Positions 12,230 through 22,583 of a DNA stretch of 64,000 bases are shown piece after piece (position 1 is the stretch's first letter; every line of letters starts with the position of its first letter). The notes under the pieces are model-generated. The model worked only from the letters and a program-made list of their open reading frames with translations. It was not told where the DNA came from and did not search any database. A program made the translations under genes and the position numbers. Location of the stretch: NCBI GenBank assembly GCA_027922465.2, contig BQMF02000137.1:248001-312000 (forward strand), in the 5' to 3' direction. Source of the stretch: Turritopsis dohrnii. Taxonomy: Eukaryota > Cnidaria > Hydrozoa > Anthoathecata > Oceaniidae.

Positions 12230-15200
12230 ACGAACGGTTTCAAAGTATTCCTTGCTTACGCAGGAATACAAAAAACAAACAAATCAACAAACATAACATA
12301 ATAATAAATACGTATTTTATACTGACGCTCGACCCACACACAAGCCACATACAAACAGGAATAAATTCACAACAGATAACATGAGCAAATAAAAACGTTC
12401 AACTACAAAGAAACATATCAACTGTGACTAACAATACAATACGACATTAACACTACATACACGGGTCCACACAGCACGTAAAAATTGAACACAACGTAAT
12501 TGTTCATTAACAATCGTGATTAGGAAGATCATTCGTAAATGGGGGCATTGTCAGTATATCTTAGCTAAACAATCATCAAGCAAAAGTGGTGCAGAGCAGA
12601 CAACCAATACGTAATGTTGAAGCTGAGGAGAAAAAGGTGTTAAAGTATTACAACCCAAACAAGAAACAAAAAAATTCTTTCGTATCTAGAAAGGCTTAAA
12701 CATTGAAACATTTTCCCCTATTACAAACACATAGCTCTTTGACTCAAAACTTCTTAAGTTGCAACTTTTTAGTTAGAAAAGAATTATCACACTACAGTTA
12801 TTATACGTACTCAGAGCTTCATGAAAGCATAATTGACACTACAAAAACTTTAAACTATATATACCACCAGACCTATATTTATTAACATCTGAATGAAAAA
12901 TACTTACTTTATTTTGGAATAAAGTATACAGAATAATGTTAAGTGTACATTGATCATTTCTGATTTCAAAGTAATTACGTGAGTATATCATATACATACT
13001 TCAAACATTAAAGATTGCTATCAATCTTCCTAATTACCAATGGACTAATTGCAAACAAAAAAGTAAACACAAATTTTGATCATGAAAAATACAAAACTGA
13101 AAGTTGAATGTTTTTTACAGATGTGAAGTGTTTCGAATTATATATCAAAATTAGGAAGGCTGTCCATAATTAGAGACATTGATAACCTAAAAACTACTGA
13201 TCACCGACAAAAAACAATACTGCACTTCAAAGCATTATACAAGCACATAAGCTTAAAATATAGCTAGAGTGAAACATAAGCTAAAGATATAAAAAGTGAT
13301 GCTGAGCAGGCAGACATTTGGAGCTGAGATGGAACTTAAGCTGAGCTGTACGCATCCTGAGCTTAAAAAACATTACAGCCCACATTTGAAACGAACATTG
13401 ATCTTAACATACCTTTTCATTCTATTTATAAAACGAAACGAAAAATCTCCTTTGAATCATAATAATATAATGTAAGATAATAATAAATTACTGCTACAAA
13501 TTTTATTCTTCGTCTTCAGTTTTGGAAATATGCTTCTAATTATACTGACTAAAGCTGCTTTGGGATCCTTTTGGTTGGTTATTTGTTGTGAGTTTCTTCT
13601 TTGACTGAAATGCGTGACTTTGACTTTGGCTTCGTGTAAATATTCGCACGAGATTTCAAAAAACCGCTAGGTTTGGACAGCAGAAAAAAAAAAAGAAAAA
13701 CAAAGCCGGTTTTAAAGTATTTCTTGCTTTCGCAGAAATCCAATAATTTTTGGAAATTAATTAAATTCTTAATTCTGATTTAAGGTTTAACTTCCTTATA
13801 AAGTTCTCAAATGTTTTTAATAATACCAAAGCTTGTTAGCCTGCTAGTCCCATGTAAGCAGAAAAAATGCTGTATCCATTCTTTTTACCATTAAACAATA
13901 CCCCAAATGCTTTAATGTTTTCTATGCATTATTGGCCAAACTTTCCTTGTTGGTTGTTGTTAAGAGTTCAATAGGCAGCCAGGCTTTTAAGTACTTTCAG
14001 ATAATGTTTGCCTTTGGAAAGGTTGGATTTCTTCAATATTAAGCAAGGATTCCTTGCAGTCCACTCCTGAAAAGTTATAACTATATCACAATATTATTAC
14101 AATATAAATGTGTTACTATGCTATAATACAAGTTTCTGTTTTAGTTTGATTGATAGTACGATATGCACTGTGTATTTAATTTATAGATGGTGACATATTT
14201 TTGACTAACTAGCCTTTCGAATTAGAAAGGCTGTTCAGAATAAGAACAAGATGCCCTTACGGGCAGAAAGATTTCTGCAAAATCAGCTGAAGTATGAAAG
14301 ATGGAAGACTAACAATAACATTCTTGAAACTTGAATGATTTTGAATGATTGAACAATACAATACAATACAGTACAACATTGACTGCTGCTCAGTGTAGAC
14401 TGCATACAGCAGGTGGGAATTGTAACACACAAAGTAAAACGAGTTTTGTTATTGAAATTTTAAAGTTAAATGTGTTCAAACAGCTGGCCAAAAATGTGCT
14501 ACCAGTGAAAATTTTCATGAATAAATGATTTGAAATTATATGTTGACTCTTTTGAATGTTTGAATGAGAGTGAAAAATGTAAAAAGTACTCTTATATATA
14601 ATTACATAAACAATACACAAATTACATATAAAAGAAAAGTGTGACATAATGATCAACCGAACATGACCTAATTTAATCTAACAAAATAGAAGAAAGTTTA
14701 TAAAAATTCTTTAAGAAATTCGAAAAAAAGGTTGAATGATCTTTACAGCATAACATCATGTTAAAACTTGATATGATATGTACTTCCAATCTTCTTAATT
14801 ATATACATACAAACAGAATTCCCAATGCTGCAAATACGTAATCAAAAATCTTGATCGTTAAAAGTATATGCTCTATAAATTTATACCAAAAATTTTGTAG
14901 TGTTACTAATTGTATAAAGTATTTTGAATTTATACACAGAACATTTCAATTTGTGTGATTAGGAAGATCATTCGTAATTAGGGGCATTGGCAGTATAATA
15001 TAGCTACAAAATCATCAATCAAGAGTGGTGCAGAGTAGACAACCACTTAACATTGGAGCTAAGGAGGAAACAGAGCTTAAAAAGTATACAGCACAAGCAG
15101 GAAACAAACAAAAATCTTTTGTATCTAGAAAGGCTTAAACATTGAGACATTTTTCCCTAATACAAACACATAGCTTTTTGACTTTGTACAACTTTTTAGT

Positions 15201-18200
15201 TAGAAAAGAACAATCACACTACAGAAGAATTATTATATTATTATAAGTGTACATACTCCTCAGAGCTTCATGAAAGCTTAATTGACACTACAAAAACTTT
15301 GTTGACACTAAAAAACTTTAAACTGTATATTCCACCATTAAATTTATTTGCATCCGAAAGAAAATATTTACTTTATTTTGGAGGCACAGAAAAATGTAAA
15401 GTGTATCACAAACAAAAAAGTAAACAAAAATTTTGATCATGAAAAATACATGATCCAAATATTGTATACATACATATATAACTGAAAGTTAAAATTTTTT
15501 TTATATACAGAATGTGAAGTGTTTCGAATTATATATCTATTAAAATTAGGAAGACTGTTCATACTTAGAGACATTGGTAACCTAAAAACTACACTGATCA
15601 CCAACAAAAAACAATACTGCATTTCAAAGCATTATACAAAGCAAATAACCTTAAAATAGCTAAAGTGATGCTGACTAGACAGACATTTGGAGGTGGAACT
15701 TAAGCTGAGCTGTACGTATCCCGAGCTTAAAAAGCATTACAGCCCACACATGAAACAAACAATGAACTTTTTTCAGATAAAATCCCAGACATTTCAAAAA
15801 CAAAAAAAGCATAATATACCTTTTTCATTCTCTGTTTACAATACGATACGAAAAGTCACCATTGAATCATTACAAGATAATAATAAATTACTGCTCGAGA
15901 TTTTATTCTTCATTTTCAGTTTTGGAAACGTGCATCTTCTTTAATTATACTGACTAAAGATCCTTTGGGATCCTTTTGGTTGGTTCTTTGTTGTGAATTT
16001 CTTCGACTGAAATGCGTGACTTTGGTTTCGTGTAAACATTTGCACGAGATTTCAAAAAACCGCTAGGTTTGGACAGTAAGAAGAAGAAGAACAGAGCCGG
16101 TTTTAAGGTATTTCTTGCTTTCGCAGAAATCCAAAGATTGGCAGTAATATATATATGTAACATTTAAGTTGACAGGAAACCAGCGCTGCAAATAACGGGC
16201 GGTCAGCGGTCAATGACCGGCAATATAAGGCACTCGATCATGTATTTTTTCTAATGGTTGATCAACTTGACCGGTCAGAATTAATTTTGAAACGAAAAGA
16301 CCATCAGATTTTGTGAAATACAATGATTGCTTGATAGCAATGGATAGCGATCGCTATAACGCTCCTAGAGCCAAGACGCACTTTTAATTGCGCACAAAGA
16401 TACTCTTTAAAAACATGCTCAACTATTTATATGAACTAGAACATGCTCAACTTATTATATTAGCTTCCGTTGTTCACCTAACGAAAGAATATGAAAACAT
16501 AAGTGGTACCAGCAGAACTCAGTTCCGTGTTATTCAATGAAATTAAAAAGCCTCTTAGTTTCCAGCTCCCTTTACAATTACAGTGAAATGGAATGTTTAC
16601 ATTTTTAAAGTTTGACTTGACCGGCAATATAGCCATGTGACCGGCAGATTTTGACTTTTAATGATCATAATGACTGGCTGGTGTAAAAAAATTATTTGCA
16701 TCGCTGGGAAACCAAAATGATTTTGAGAATAAAACAATTTAGTAAATAGCAACAAAAGGAACCAGAACTAAAAGGAACAAGAAGGAATATCAATTTCAAA
16801 ATGATAATATAAGTAGAGCTTTAAAAGCATAAAACATTAGTTCAGGCCAACTAAACTAACTAAAATTCACAGTAACTTTCCAATATGGTAGTTTTTCTTT
16901 TTACTCAATTGAGCAACAGCTACCTGATTTGGCGGCAAATCAGAATTAAGTAGATCTGCAGAGTGTAATAGTTTTCAGCACATTTTTTAATGAAGATAAA
17001 CAGACGCTATATAAAAAAACTCATTTCACCAAATACAAATTTTTATTACCACTGCTGGAATCCACAAACCATTGCTAGTTCAACATATGGATTGTTTTTT
17101 ATTAAAGTAATTTATGAATCAAACTCATCATCTGTAATAAAATCGAAAGCGTTTCGTTCAATGTCAATGTTATCATCTTCCTACTCTGGTTTTTCATCGC
17201 GGTTTTTGAAGCAATCCGCCAAATCCGCTAAAATTTCTTCCTGCCAAAATTTCTTCCCTTAAGGTATAATGCTGCAAAATTCGTCAATGCAAATTTGAAA
17301 ACACAGCTAAATGGATTTAGCACGACAATTGGTCATTCTAGATTTCAAATCAAAAAGATCAAACAAGGAGAATAAACTTGATAACAAAATACTGTAATTG
17401 CAAACATCATCGAGGTGATGTTCCTCTTTCTGCTAACTTGTTCTTCTTTCCGCTAACTAATTTCACGTTCATCAAAAGTGATGGAAATAACAAAATTGCA
17501 TGGAATTTAGTGTTCATAATAACAGTTTAATCCCTTTTCTCTCGATTTAAGTGCTTTCTTCCTTTGCTTCGACAGATATATAAGACAACCACAGGCTTAT
17601 AAAAATGCATGTCATTACTGTTTACAAATCGAAGGCAGTCATATTTTTATCAGCGAAGTTTTTTTAAAAAACAATAGTGCCGCCTCAACAAGTCAACTGT
17701 TGATCGCAAAAAAATCTAGACATATGTTGGGAATTGCACTATTATGAACGTGCAGAGAGAGGGCAATGAAAAAGTAATTATCACAACACAATCATCACTA
17801 AATTTTTCTAAGTAAATGATTATGATCACCCATTATTATAACATTTTTCAAATCAAAGTCGGACTTTTATAAATGATTCACCCACATGTGAAAGAAATAA
17901 AAATAATGACATTGCGTCCTTTGGGTGAAACGTTTTATGAAAGAAATTTCACTCACGTTTCTGGAATGATGAATCTATGGGTGATATTATCAACACAGGA
18001 TTTGCCGCTAATTGAATGTTTGTGTGAAAAATTCAACAGCTTGGATAATCAAGCTGAAATCAGTGCTAACAAAAACAATTTTTGTTGCTACAGCCAAGTA
18101 CAGACACCTGCTTACAGAATTAATTTACTGTAAACTTTAGATGATTTACTCGCATACATACATATATATTTATATATATATATAAGAAAACTGTTTGTGT

Positions 18201-19654
18201 GGATAAAATCTTAGATGCTGGTAGCATTCAAGACAGCAGAGGAATATTAAGGAATCAATGTATTCCCTATGACAGTGAATTTTGAAGCATTAATTTTTCG
18301 AAGAAGCCATTTTAAATAATTTTTTTGCAATGATTGCTACTCGGTGTTGAGTTTATTCTATAAATCACCATGTATTTGCCAATTTCACTTTGAAACTTTC
18401 CATAACGATAGCTGAGTGCATATATACTTTCAAATAACAAGAAGTTTTGTTTGATTTGTTATCTTTAAATGAAAGAAATACACAATCAAATTCAAATTAA
18501 GTGGTAAGCGGCACATAGCAGTAAGCGGAGCAGGCACTCTCTAGTGTAAACTTACTTATTTAAATTTTATGATTATTTACCAAGGAACTCGTCATTTGCA
18601 ATTCAACTAGATAATATAATACTAAATACGTTTTTGATGAAAGAGATATATATATATATCATCTCACAATGCATCTGCAAGTACCGTCTATCGTCCTAAC
18701 TTCGGACATCCTTCCAAACTTCGGACATAAAAAAAACATATTCGCAAAATACAAACCACATCAGTAAAAGTCCATACTGCACTGTGAATTAAACTATAAA
18801 TCTAAAACTTGTCATAACTAAACTTAACAAAAATGAAACACTTATATATATAAAGTAGTTGACTGTACCCTTGAGACGAATATGGTTTATAATTACTCCA
18901 TGGATAATTGTCTACGGACCGGATCGGTTCGCAAAACAATAGACCACGTGAAAATATTACGTAATAGTTATCCGAAGTAGATATTCCCCTTTAAGGCTCT
19001 ATTTACACAACAGATCTAGTAGAATTCACGCAGACGTTTCAGGTAGCACATGTATTGTGTTCTTAGGCATTTTAAAGCATTTTCTGAAGAATGTCTAAAA
19101 AGCGCATTTTACTTTTTAAATGGAATTTTAGAAGACATCGATGAAAGTCTTGGGAATGAAGTGATATTAGAGAGCTTACGCAACTGTAGAAAAAAATGTA
19201 AACAAAACATTTCGCTAAATGATATTCAATGCTTGGTTCTCTGGTTACCTGGTTCTCATTCAGTTACAGATAAGATGCAATAGTTATTTCAAAAGTTAGT
19301 ACAAGTAGAAACTGTCTGCTATAATACTATTTTAAGTTGTTTGACAGGATTGCTATTGCAATCCCTTGAGGATGACGTTTATCGTTATTTTCAAATCACT
19401 TATGTTCTACACGCTTATAGCGCTTCACGCTGACTTTATTGCATTTCAACACATTATTTTATCAGCTTTATCTAATATTTTAGTATTTATTATGACTTGG
19501 TTTCATTGGTTATGTACATTTCGTTTACCAGACAGGTCTGTTTATTTAGCGTGTCCGAAGTTTGGAAGGATGTCCGAAGTTAGGGCAATTGACGGTATCT
19601 CACAATGATTACGGCACTATTTCCTTTTCCCACCCCTCTAAATGTATCTGATCT

Positions 19655-19691
<37 letters not shown>

Positions 19692-20069
19692 GATAAAATC
19701 AGGATAAAATCAGGATAAAATCTCAGCACAAAAAAAACAAAAACAAAAAAACATATTACCTTCCTTTCAAATTCCTTTAGATTTTCTTCATTGATGATGA
19801 TGGCTTGGCTGTTTGAACAAGTGTAACTGACCCAATGTGCCACTAGGTCAACATGGCCCAGCTGATATTTATCACAAAGTTCACATACTAAAAAAACATA
19901 AGATACTACAATTAATTTCTCTATTCCAGTGTCAGTGATTGGATCGACACCCTTTTGACATAAAGTTTTCCTTACATTTTTGTAACACGATGAGATTTCC
20001 TTTAATATCAAAGTCGAATTCTCCAAATTCTTCTATCAACGAATTTTCCAATTCTAAATTATCAGCCAT
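7247..20069 (-). CDS. POLA2: DNA polymerase alpha subunit B, 5' half (exons 1-6)
   Basis: POLA2 is the regulatory B subunit of the nuclear polymerase alpha-primase complex that starts DNA synthesis at origins and on Okazaki fragments. Exons read on the minus strand with consistent phases: exon 1 20069-19976 (ATG to AAAAAT|GTAAGG), exon 2 19887-19760 (LCELCDKYQLGHVD, the N-terminal helical domain), a duplicated exon 3 (16062-15955 and 13666-13550), exon 4 9395-9309 (EDEEDMLCAYANTPQSK), exon 5 8299-8172, and exon 6 7440-7247 (ATPSAKYESRANKGDVV then PYKHMFQKL). Exons 4-6 align in order with the acidic linker and the SATPSQKY...MFQKL block of animal POLA2. The OB-fold and phosphodiesterase-like domains, which make up most of the protein, are not found; exon 6 ends in phase 1 with donor GTATGT, so they should lie beyond position 1. 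Introns are large and full of transposons. The family call is firm; exon 3 is less certain. Confidence 0.9.
9966..10017 (+). repeat. Short dispersed hairpin repeat, copy 2
   Basis: It reads AAGATGCACTTACGGGCAGA and continues through a second small inverted repeat to AATCAGCTGAAGTATGAAA. It marks the start of the 0.9-kb segment that is repeated at 14.2 kb. Confidence 0.7.
10872..10915 (+). repeat. Short dispersed hairpin repeat, copy 3 (degenerate)
   Basis: AACAAGATGCCCTACCGGGC, then a diverged second hairpin and GACTGGAAGACT. It matches the copies at 9966 and 14245 but is more decayed. Confidence 0.55.
12194..12228. repeat. Poly-A tract (35 A)
   Basis: Uninterrupted A run on the plus strand. 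On the minus strand it takes the place of the polypyrimidine tract seen before the two POLA2 exon 3 copies, next to the conserved GTCCAAACCTAG, but no homologous exon follows here. Confidence 0.95.
13550..13666 (-). CDS. POLA2: POLA2 exon 3, downstream copy (39 codons)
   Basis: This is the second copy of the putative exon, with the same acceptor context (poly-pyrimidine then CCAAACCTAG), the same donor (GTCAGT) and the same reading phase. It starts RFFEISCEYLHEAKVKV and ends AAL. Relative to the upstream copy it differs by substitutions and by nine extra bases, all in multiples of three, and it stays open in phase 0, while the alternative frame of this copy is stopped. Both copies are frame-neutral, so a transcript could carry either one or both. 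Confidence 0.55.
14245..14300 (+). repeat. Short dispersed hairpin repeat, copy 4
   Basis: AACAAGATGCCCTTACGGGC with an intact first hairpin (GCCCTTACGGGC) and an intact second one (GCAGAAAGATTTCTGC). It is the best-preserved copy in the window. Confidence 0.7.
15955..16062 (-). CDS. POLA2: POLA2 exon 3, upstream copy (36 codons)
   Basis: A pyrimidine-rich stretch (TTCTTCTTCTT...CCAAACCTAG) precedes an open segment starting RFFEISCKCLHETKV and ending before GTCAGT. It is open in the phase 0 frame required by exon 2 and ends in phase 0, matching exon 4. The peptide is basic and serine/glutamine-rich, like the poorly conserved linker after the N-terminal domain of POLA2. Its near-twin is at 13550-13666. 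Other frames also stay open for part of the stretch (one reads GFLKSRANVYTKPK and then hits a stop), so the exon call rests on phase and on conservation between the two copies, not on homology. Confidence 0.55.
16181..16706. mobile_element. Non-autonomous hAT-like element (526 bp)
   Basis: The terminal inverted repeats are CAGCGCTGCAAATAA at the left and its near-complement ending ATTTGCATCGCTG at the right, followed inward by repeated GACCGGCAATAT-like motifs on both sides. The flanks share GGAAAC(CA), fitting an eight-base hAT-type target duplication with a small overlap. There is no coding capacity. Its interior (about 16330-16600) is closely similar to 55990-56365, inside a different element in the hAT transposase relic. 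It lies in POLA2 intron 2. Confidence 0.75.
16707..18681. other. POLA2 intron 2 sequence without a recognised gene
   Basis: I see no supported gene. On the minus strand, 17265-17052 reads WQEEILADLADCFKNRDEKP followed, after a stop, by an acidic FDFITDDEF tail. This looks like the C-terminus of a pogo/Tigger-type transposase or similar, but it is too short to assign. The open frames at 16990-17262 and 17873-18133 on the plus strand look like chance frames. A TA-rich microsatellite lies at about 18163-18184. Confidence 0.4.
18682..19597. mobile_element. TA-flanked MITE with 47-bp inverted termini (Tc1/mariner type)
   Basis: The left end TACCGTCTATCG... continues CCTAACTTCGGACATCC and TTCCAAACTTCGGACA. 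The right end is the inverted copy ending GACGGTA. The termini match over about 47 bases with a few differences and include a doubled CTTCGGACA motif. The element starts and ends with TA, the mariner target dinucleotide. The two open frames inside (19050-19283, 19366-19608) do not resemble a transposase. At 19168-19187 it contains a 20-base string identical to the terminal repeat of the element at 37.57 kb. Confidence 0.75.
19655..19722. repeat. Poly-G tract (34 G) followed by an 11-bp repeat x3
   Basis: A run of 34 G at 19655-19688 is followed by three exact copies of AGGATAAAATC (19690-19722). It lies in POLA2 intron 2, about 40 bp beyond the donor of exon 2. G runs of this length are difficult to sequence, so its exact length is uncertain. 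Confidence 0.9.
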
Positions 20070-20131
20070 TTGTGCCAATTAAGACTAACATATACTAAAG
20101 AGGAATAGAAGTTTCTTTTCCAGGGCTGTTT

Positions 20132-20147
20132 TTTCCCGCGCGATTGG
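20132..20147. promoter_or_regulatory. E2F-like site and inverted CCAAT box upstream of POLA2
   Basis: TTTCCCGCG at 20132-20140 matches the E2F consensus (TTTSSCGC), and ATTGG at 20143-20147 is an inverted CCAAT box. They lie 63-79 bp upstream of the POLA2 ATG at 20069. In animals, genes for polymerase alpha subunits are induced at the G1/S boundary by E2F, often together with NF-Y at CCAAT boxes. The sites are seen; the regulation is inference from that precedent. Confidence 0.6.
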
Positions 20148-20275
20148 CTTTGAATCTAAGAAATGCCGCGACAATGCACCGGCGCGCCGACACAACGTCA
20201 TTTACATCGCATATCTTCTTGATAAAAAAAAATCCATAAATTATATAGCCGGGATTCGGAAAAATCATTTTTCTA

Positions 20276-20890
20276 CAGTGTGTTTCAAAAAAGTGGCAAT
20301 AAAAATTTTCATCGCATTTTTGAAGAAAATATCCGATTAATTTTTATAAATTTTATATCGATGGAATCCTTATTTTTTTGTCTTTCTCGTGATGTAATTT
20401 TTGTAGTAGGAAATGGAAAAGTAGAAGAAGAGAAAATTGAAAAATAAGTTTGGAAAAACTCATTAAGTTTTTAACGATCAATTAAAACAAAAGTTAACAA
20501 CCGTATCTTTATTGTTTAAAGATGCAAAATCTTTTATACCGTTATGTGACATCTGAGACTCTCAATTAAAGTAATTGCTTACGTAAAATTTTTTCAAACG
20601 TGCGTAACATTGGTTTTGTTAAAGTGAAAGCGATAAAAAATTGTTACATAACTGTTTTTGTTTTCGGAAATTGATCTTATTGTTAAACATCTTAATTGAT
20701 CGTTAAGAAAATAATGAGTTTTTCTGGAGTTATTTTCTCTTTTTCTATTTTTCCAATTTCGAAAAAAATACATCATTGGAAAGAGGAAAAAATAAGATTT
20801 TCAATAATATAAAAATTATCATCCAATGATCAGAATTTAATGAAATATAAGCAGTTATAATTCTTGTTGCCACTTTTTTGAAACACACTG
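20276..20890. mobile_element. Palindromic mariner-type element (615 bp)
   Basis: The ends are CAGTGTGTTTCAAAAAAGTG and its exact inverse, flanked by TA at 20274-20275 and 20891-20892. Beyond the 25-bp termini the arms stay complementary: the stretch around 20410-20500 (GGAAAAACTCATTAAG, TTAACGATCAATTAA) reappears inverted at about 20690-20770. The RNA or single strand could fold into a long imperfect hairpin. It carries no transposase. Confidence 0.85.
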
Positions 20891-21190
20891 TATAGATTTA
20901 TAGGGATTTCGTTAAATTTTCCCTACAAAGTCATTAGAAACTTCTCATCAACACTTAAAATAAGCGTGCAAAGTAATGATGTTTCTTTTGATTGATACAA
21001 GAAAAGGCTTTTAAATCTCTGAAGTAACTTTTTAGTTGTTGAACAACAGCTTGTGAAAAAAAATTTTAAATTTTAAATTTTTTTAAATAAATTTTTTTCC
21101 TGTAATAGGCTCGTCAATTTCGTCAATTGTTATCTCCCTAATGAGATATTAAAGTCGTTCCTCCCTGATGCATTCACAGAAAGATTTCGG

Positions 21191-21224
21191 CAACCTCGTT
21201 CCCAGGGCTTCTTGCCTTTTTGAT
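21191..21224 (+). repeat. Solo terminal repeat of the 26.8-kb P-like element family
   Basis: CAACCTCGTTCCCAGGGCTT and the following bases match 29 of 34 positions of the terminus at 26825. No partner end is found nearby, so it is a solo or eroded copy. Confidence 0.65.
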
Positions 21225-22137
21225 GAACAAGGTTGAGATTTAGACTGTGACTAATTCTATCTGTTACGATTGTGAAGTTTTTGATTCCGCTCATATTGTG
21301 ATTCTTCTCACCTCGTCTTCGTTCTTTCTATTCACATAGTTTTCCTTCCATCCATTTCGCCTTTTCTTGTTTTTTTGTTTTTTAAACCAACAACAACAAC
21401 AAAAATCAACAATCAAATCAAAAGATCTCATCAAACCGAGGCCGCAGAATCTGCCAACAAAATTTTAAAAATTTCCTACAAATTTGTTTTTACGTTCTGC
21501 TGGTGGTGGGGTGGGCGGTGATGGCGGCTGGCGCGGCATAAATTAGTTGTTTTGAGAACTACGTCACAACGTTATAAATATATAAATCAATTCAATTATT
21601 ATAGTTTAGGAGAAAATTCGCCTAAACTATAGTTGCAAAAGTCGTCTGACTGTCACCTTTAAATAAAGAGGAAGAAGAATACATACGTTTTTAACCACGT
21701 GTGCGACATTAATTTCTAATGCGACATTATTTTCTATTACACAGTCCATAACAAAAAGAAAACTTGTATTGTATTTTTTAGATGAACTGAATTTTGCAAG
21801 TTCCTTTGTCAAGATTCTCTCTTATTATACACCCACCACGCCCACGCCCACAGATGCTAACGCCCCTTCATTCATTTCTTTTTTCCAAACGGAATTTTCT
21901 GGAAAAGCCCACTGATAAAAATCACTAAGCCCTTGACAAAAAAAGTATGAAAGCACTCCTTGTATAACACAAAATTTCGTTAACAATATCATTCTAACAG
22001 TATTTCGATCGACCTTGTAAGTTTTTCATTCAAGCAAGAAAAGGAATCTGAAACCGAAATTTAAGAGCCACGAAGTTAATTTCGAAAAATTCGGATGTTT
22101 TGTTGTTCAAGTGCAAACGAAACGTCAATACTTGTTC

Positions 22138-22583
22138 CATAGGAATACGAAAAGAGTATTTCTATGCTCGTTCCTACACGTTCATTCAGCATCGGAAATT
22201 TAGTTTGCGCATGCGTCGCCTAAACGGGAATTTTTAACGAAATACAACCTTCTTGCCTTTTCAAAGTTAGTAACGACAAGGCATTAAGATCTAGTTTTCG
22301 GAAATGGAATAGAATTTACGTCATCTCTTGTGAGGGTGGGTTTAATTACAAAGAATGAGCTGTGCCTTTTGGATAAATGGACTATGGGACCATACATCAA
22401 AAATGCTAGAAGTTCTGGGAACGAGATTTCAGTGTGCTTATGTCATGAGTGGGAATCTCTCATTAAATTAAAACAAAAGGCAAGGTTAAAAAATGATTTG
22501 CTGTCCTCTTGTGGAGATTCCATCGTAGAAAACTAATGACCTTCAACCATAGAAATACGAAAAGTGTATTTCGTATTCCTATG
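22138..22583. mobile_element. Segment bounded by matching palindromes (446 bp), possible foldback MITE
   Basis: CATAGGAATAC...GTATTTCTATG at 22138-22166 and CATAGAAATAC...GTATTCCTATG at 22548-22583 are both palindromic and are inverted copies of each other. The enclosed sequence has one open frame (22330-22536) with no recognised similarity. No clear target duplication is visible. Confidence 0.5.

Larger units (their letters stand above)
9960..16150. repeat. Diverged tandem duplication block inside POLA2 introns
   Basis: Segment 14245-14960 repeats 9966-10860 (the two share near-identical 88-codon open frames at 14390-14656 and 10097-10363). Segment 14950-15640 repeats 12520-13250. Segment 15660-16140 repeats 13320-13740, which includes the putative exon 3. 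A further partial copy of the exon flank, up to the CCTAG acceptor, lies at 12160-12260. Shorter internal matches (GGAGCTGAGATGGAACTTAAG and relatives near 12615, 13330, 15055 and 15690) suggest an older unit of about 0.7 kb. The simplest reading is duplication of roughly 2 kb of intron plus exon, with later insertions around 10.9-12.1 kb. None of the small open frames inside looks like a gene. Confidence 0.85.

Noticed and set aside
12145..12384. Frame running through a poly-lysine stretch
   Set aside because: Produced by the 35-base A run.
19580..20026. 148-codon minus-strand frame read as one gene, with a polyproline stretch
   Set aside because: The middle is POLA2 exon 2; the rest is intron, and the proline run is the G tract read on the other strand.
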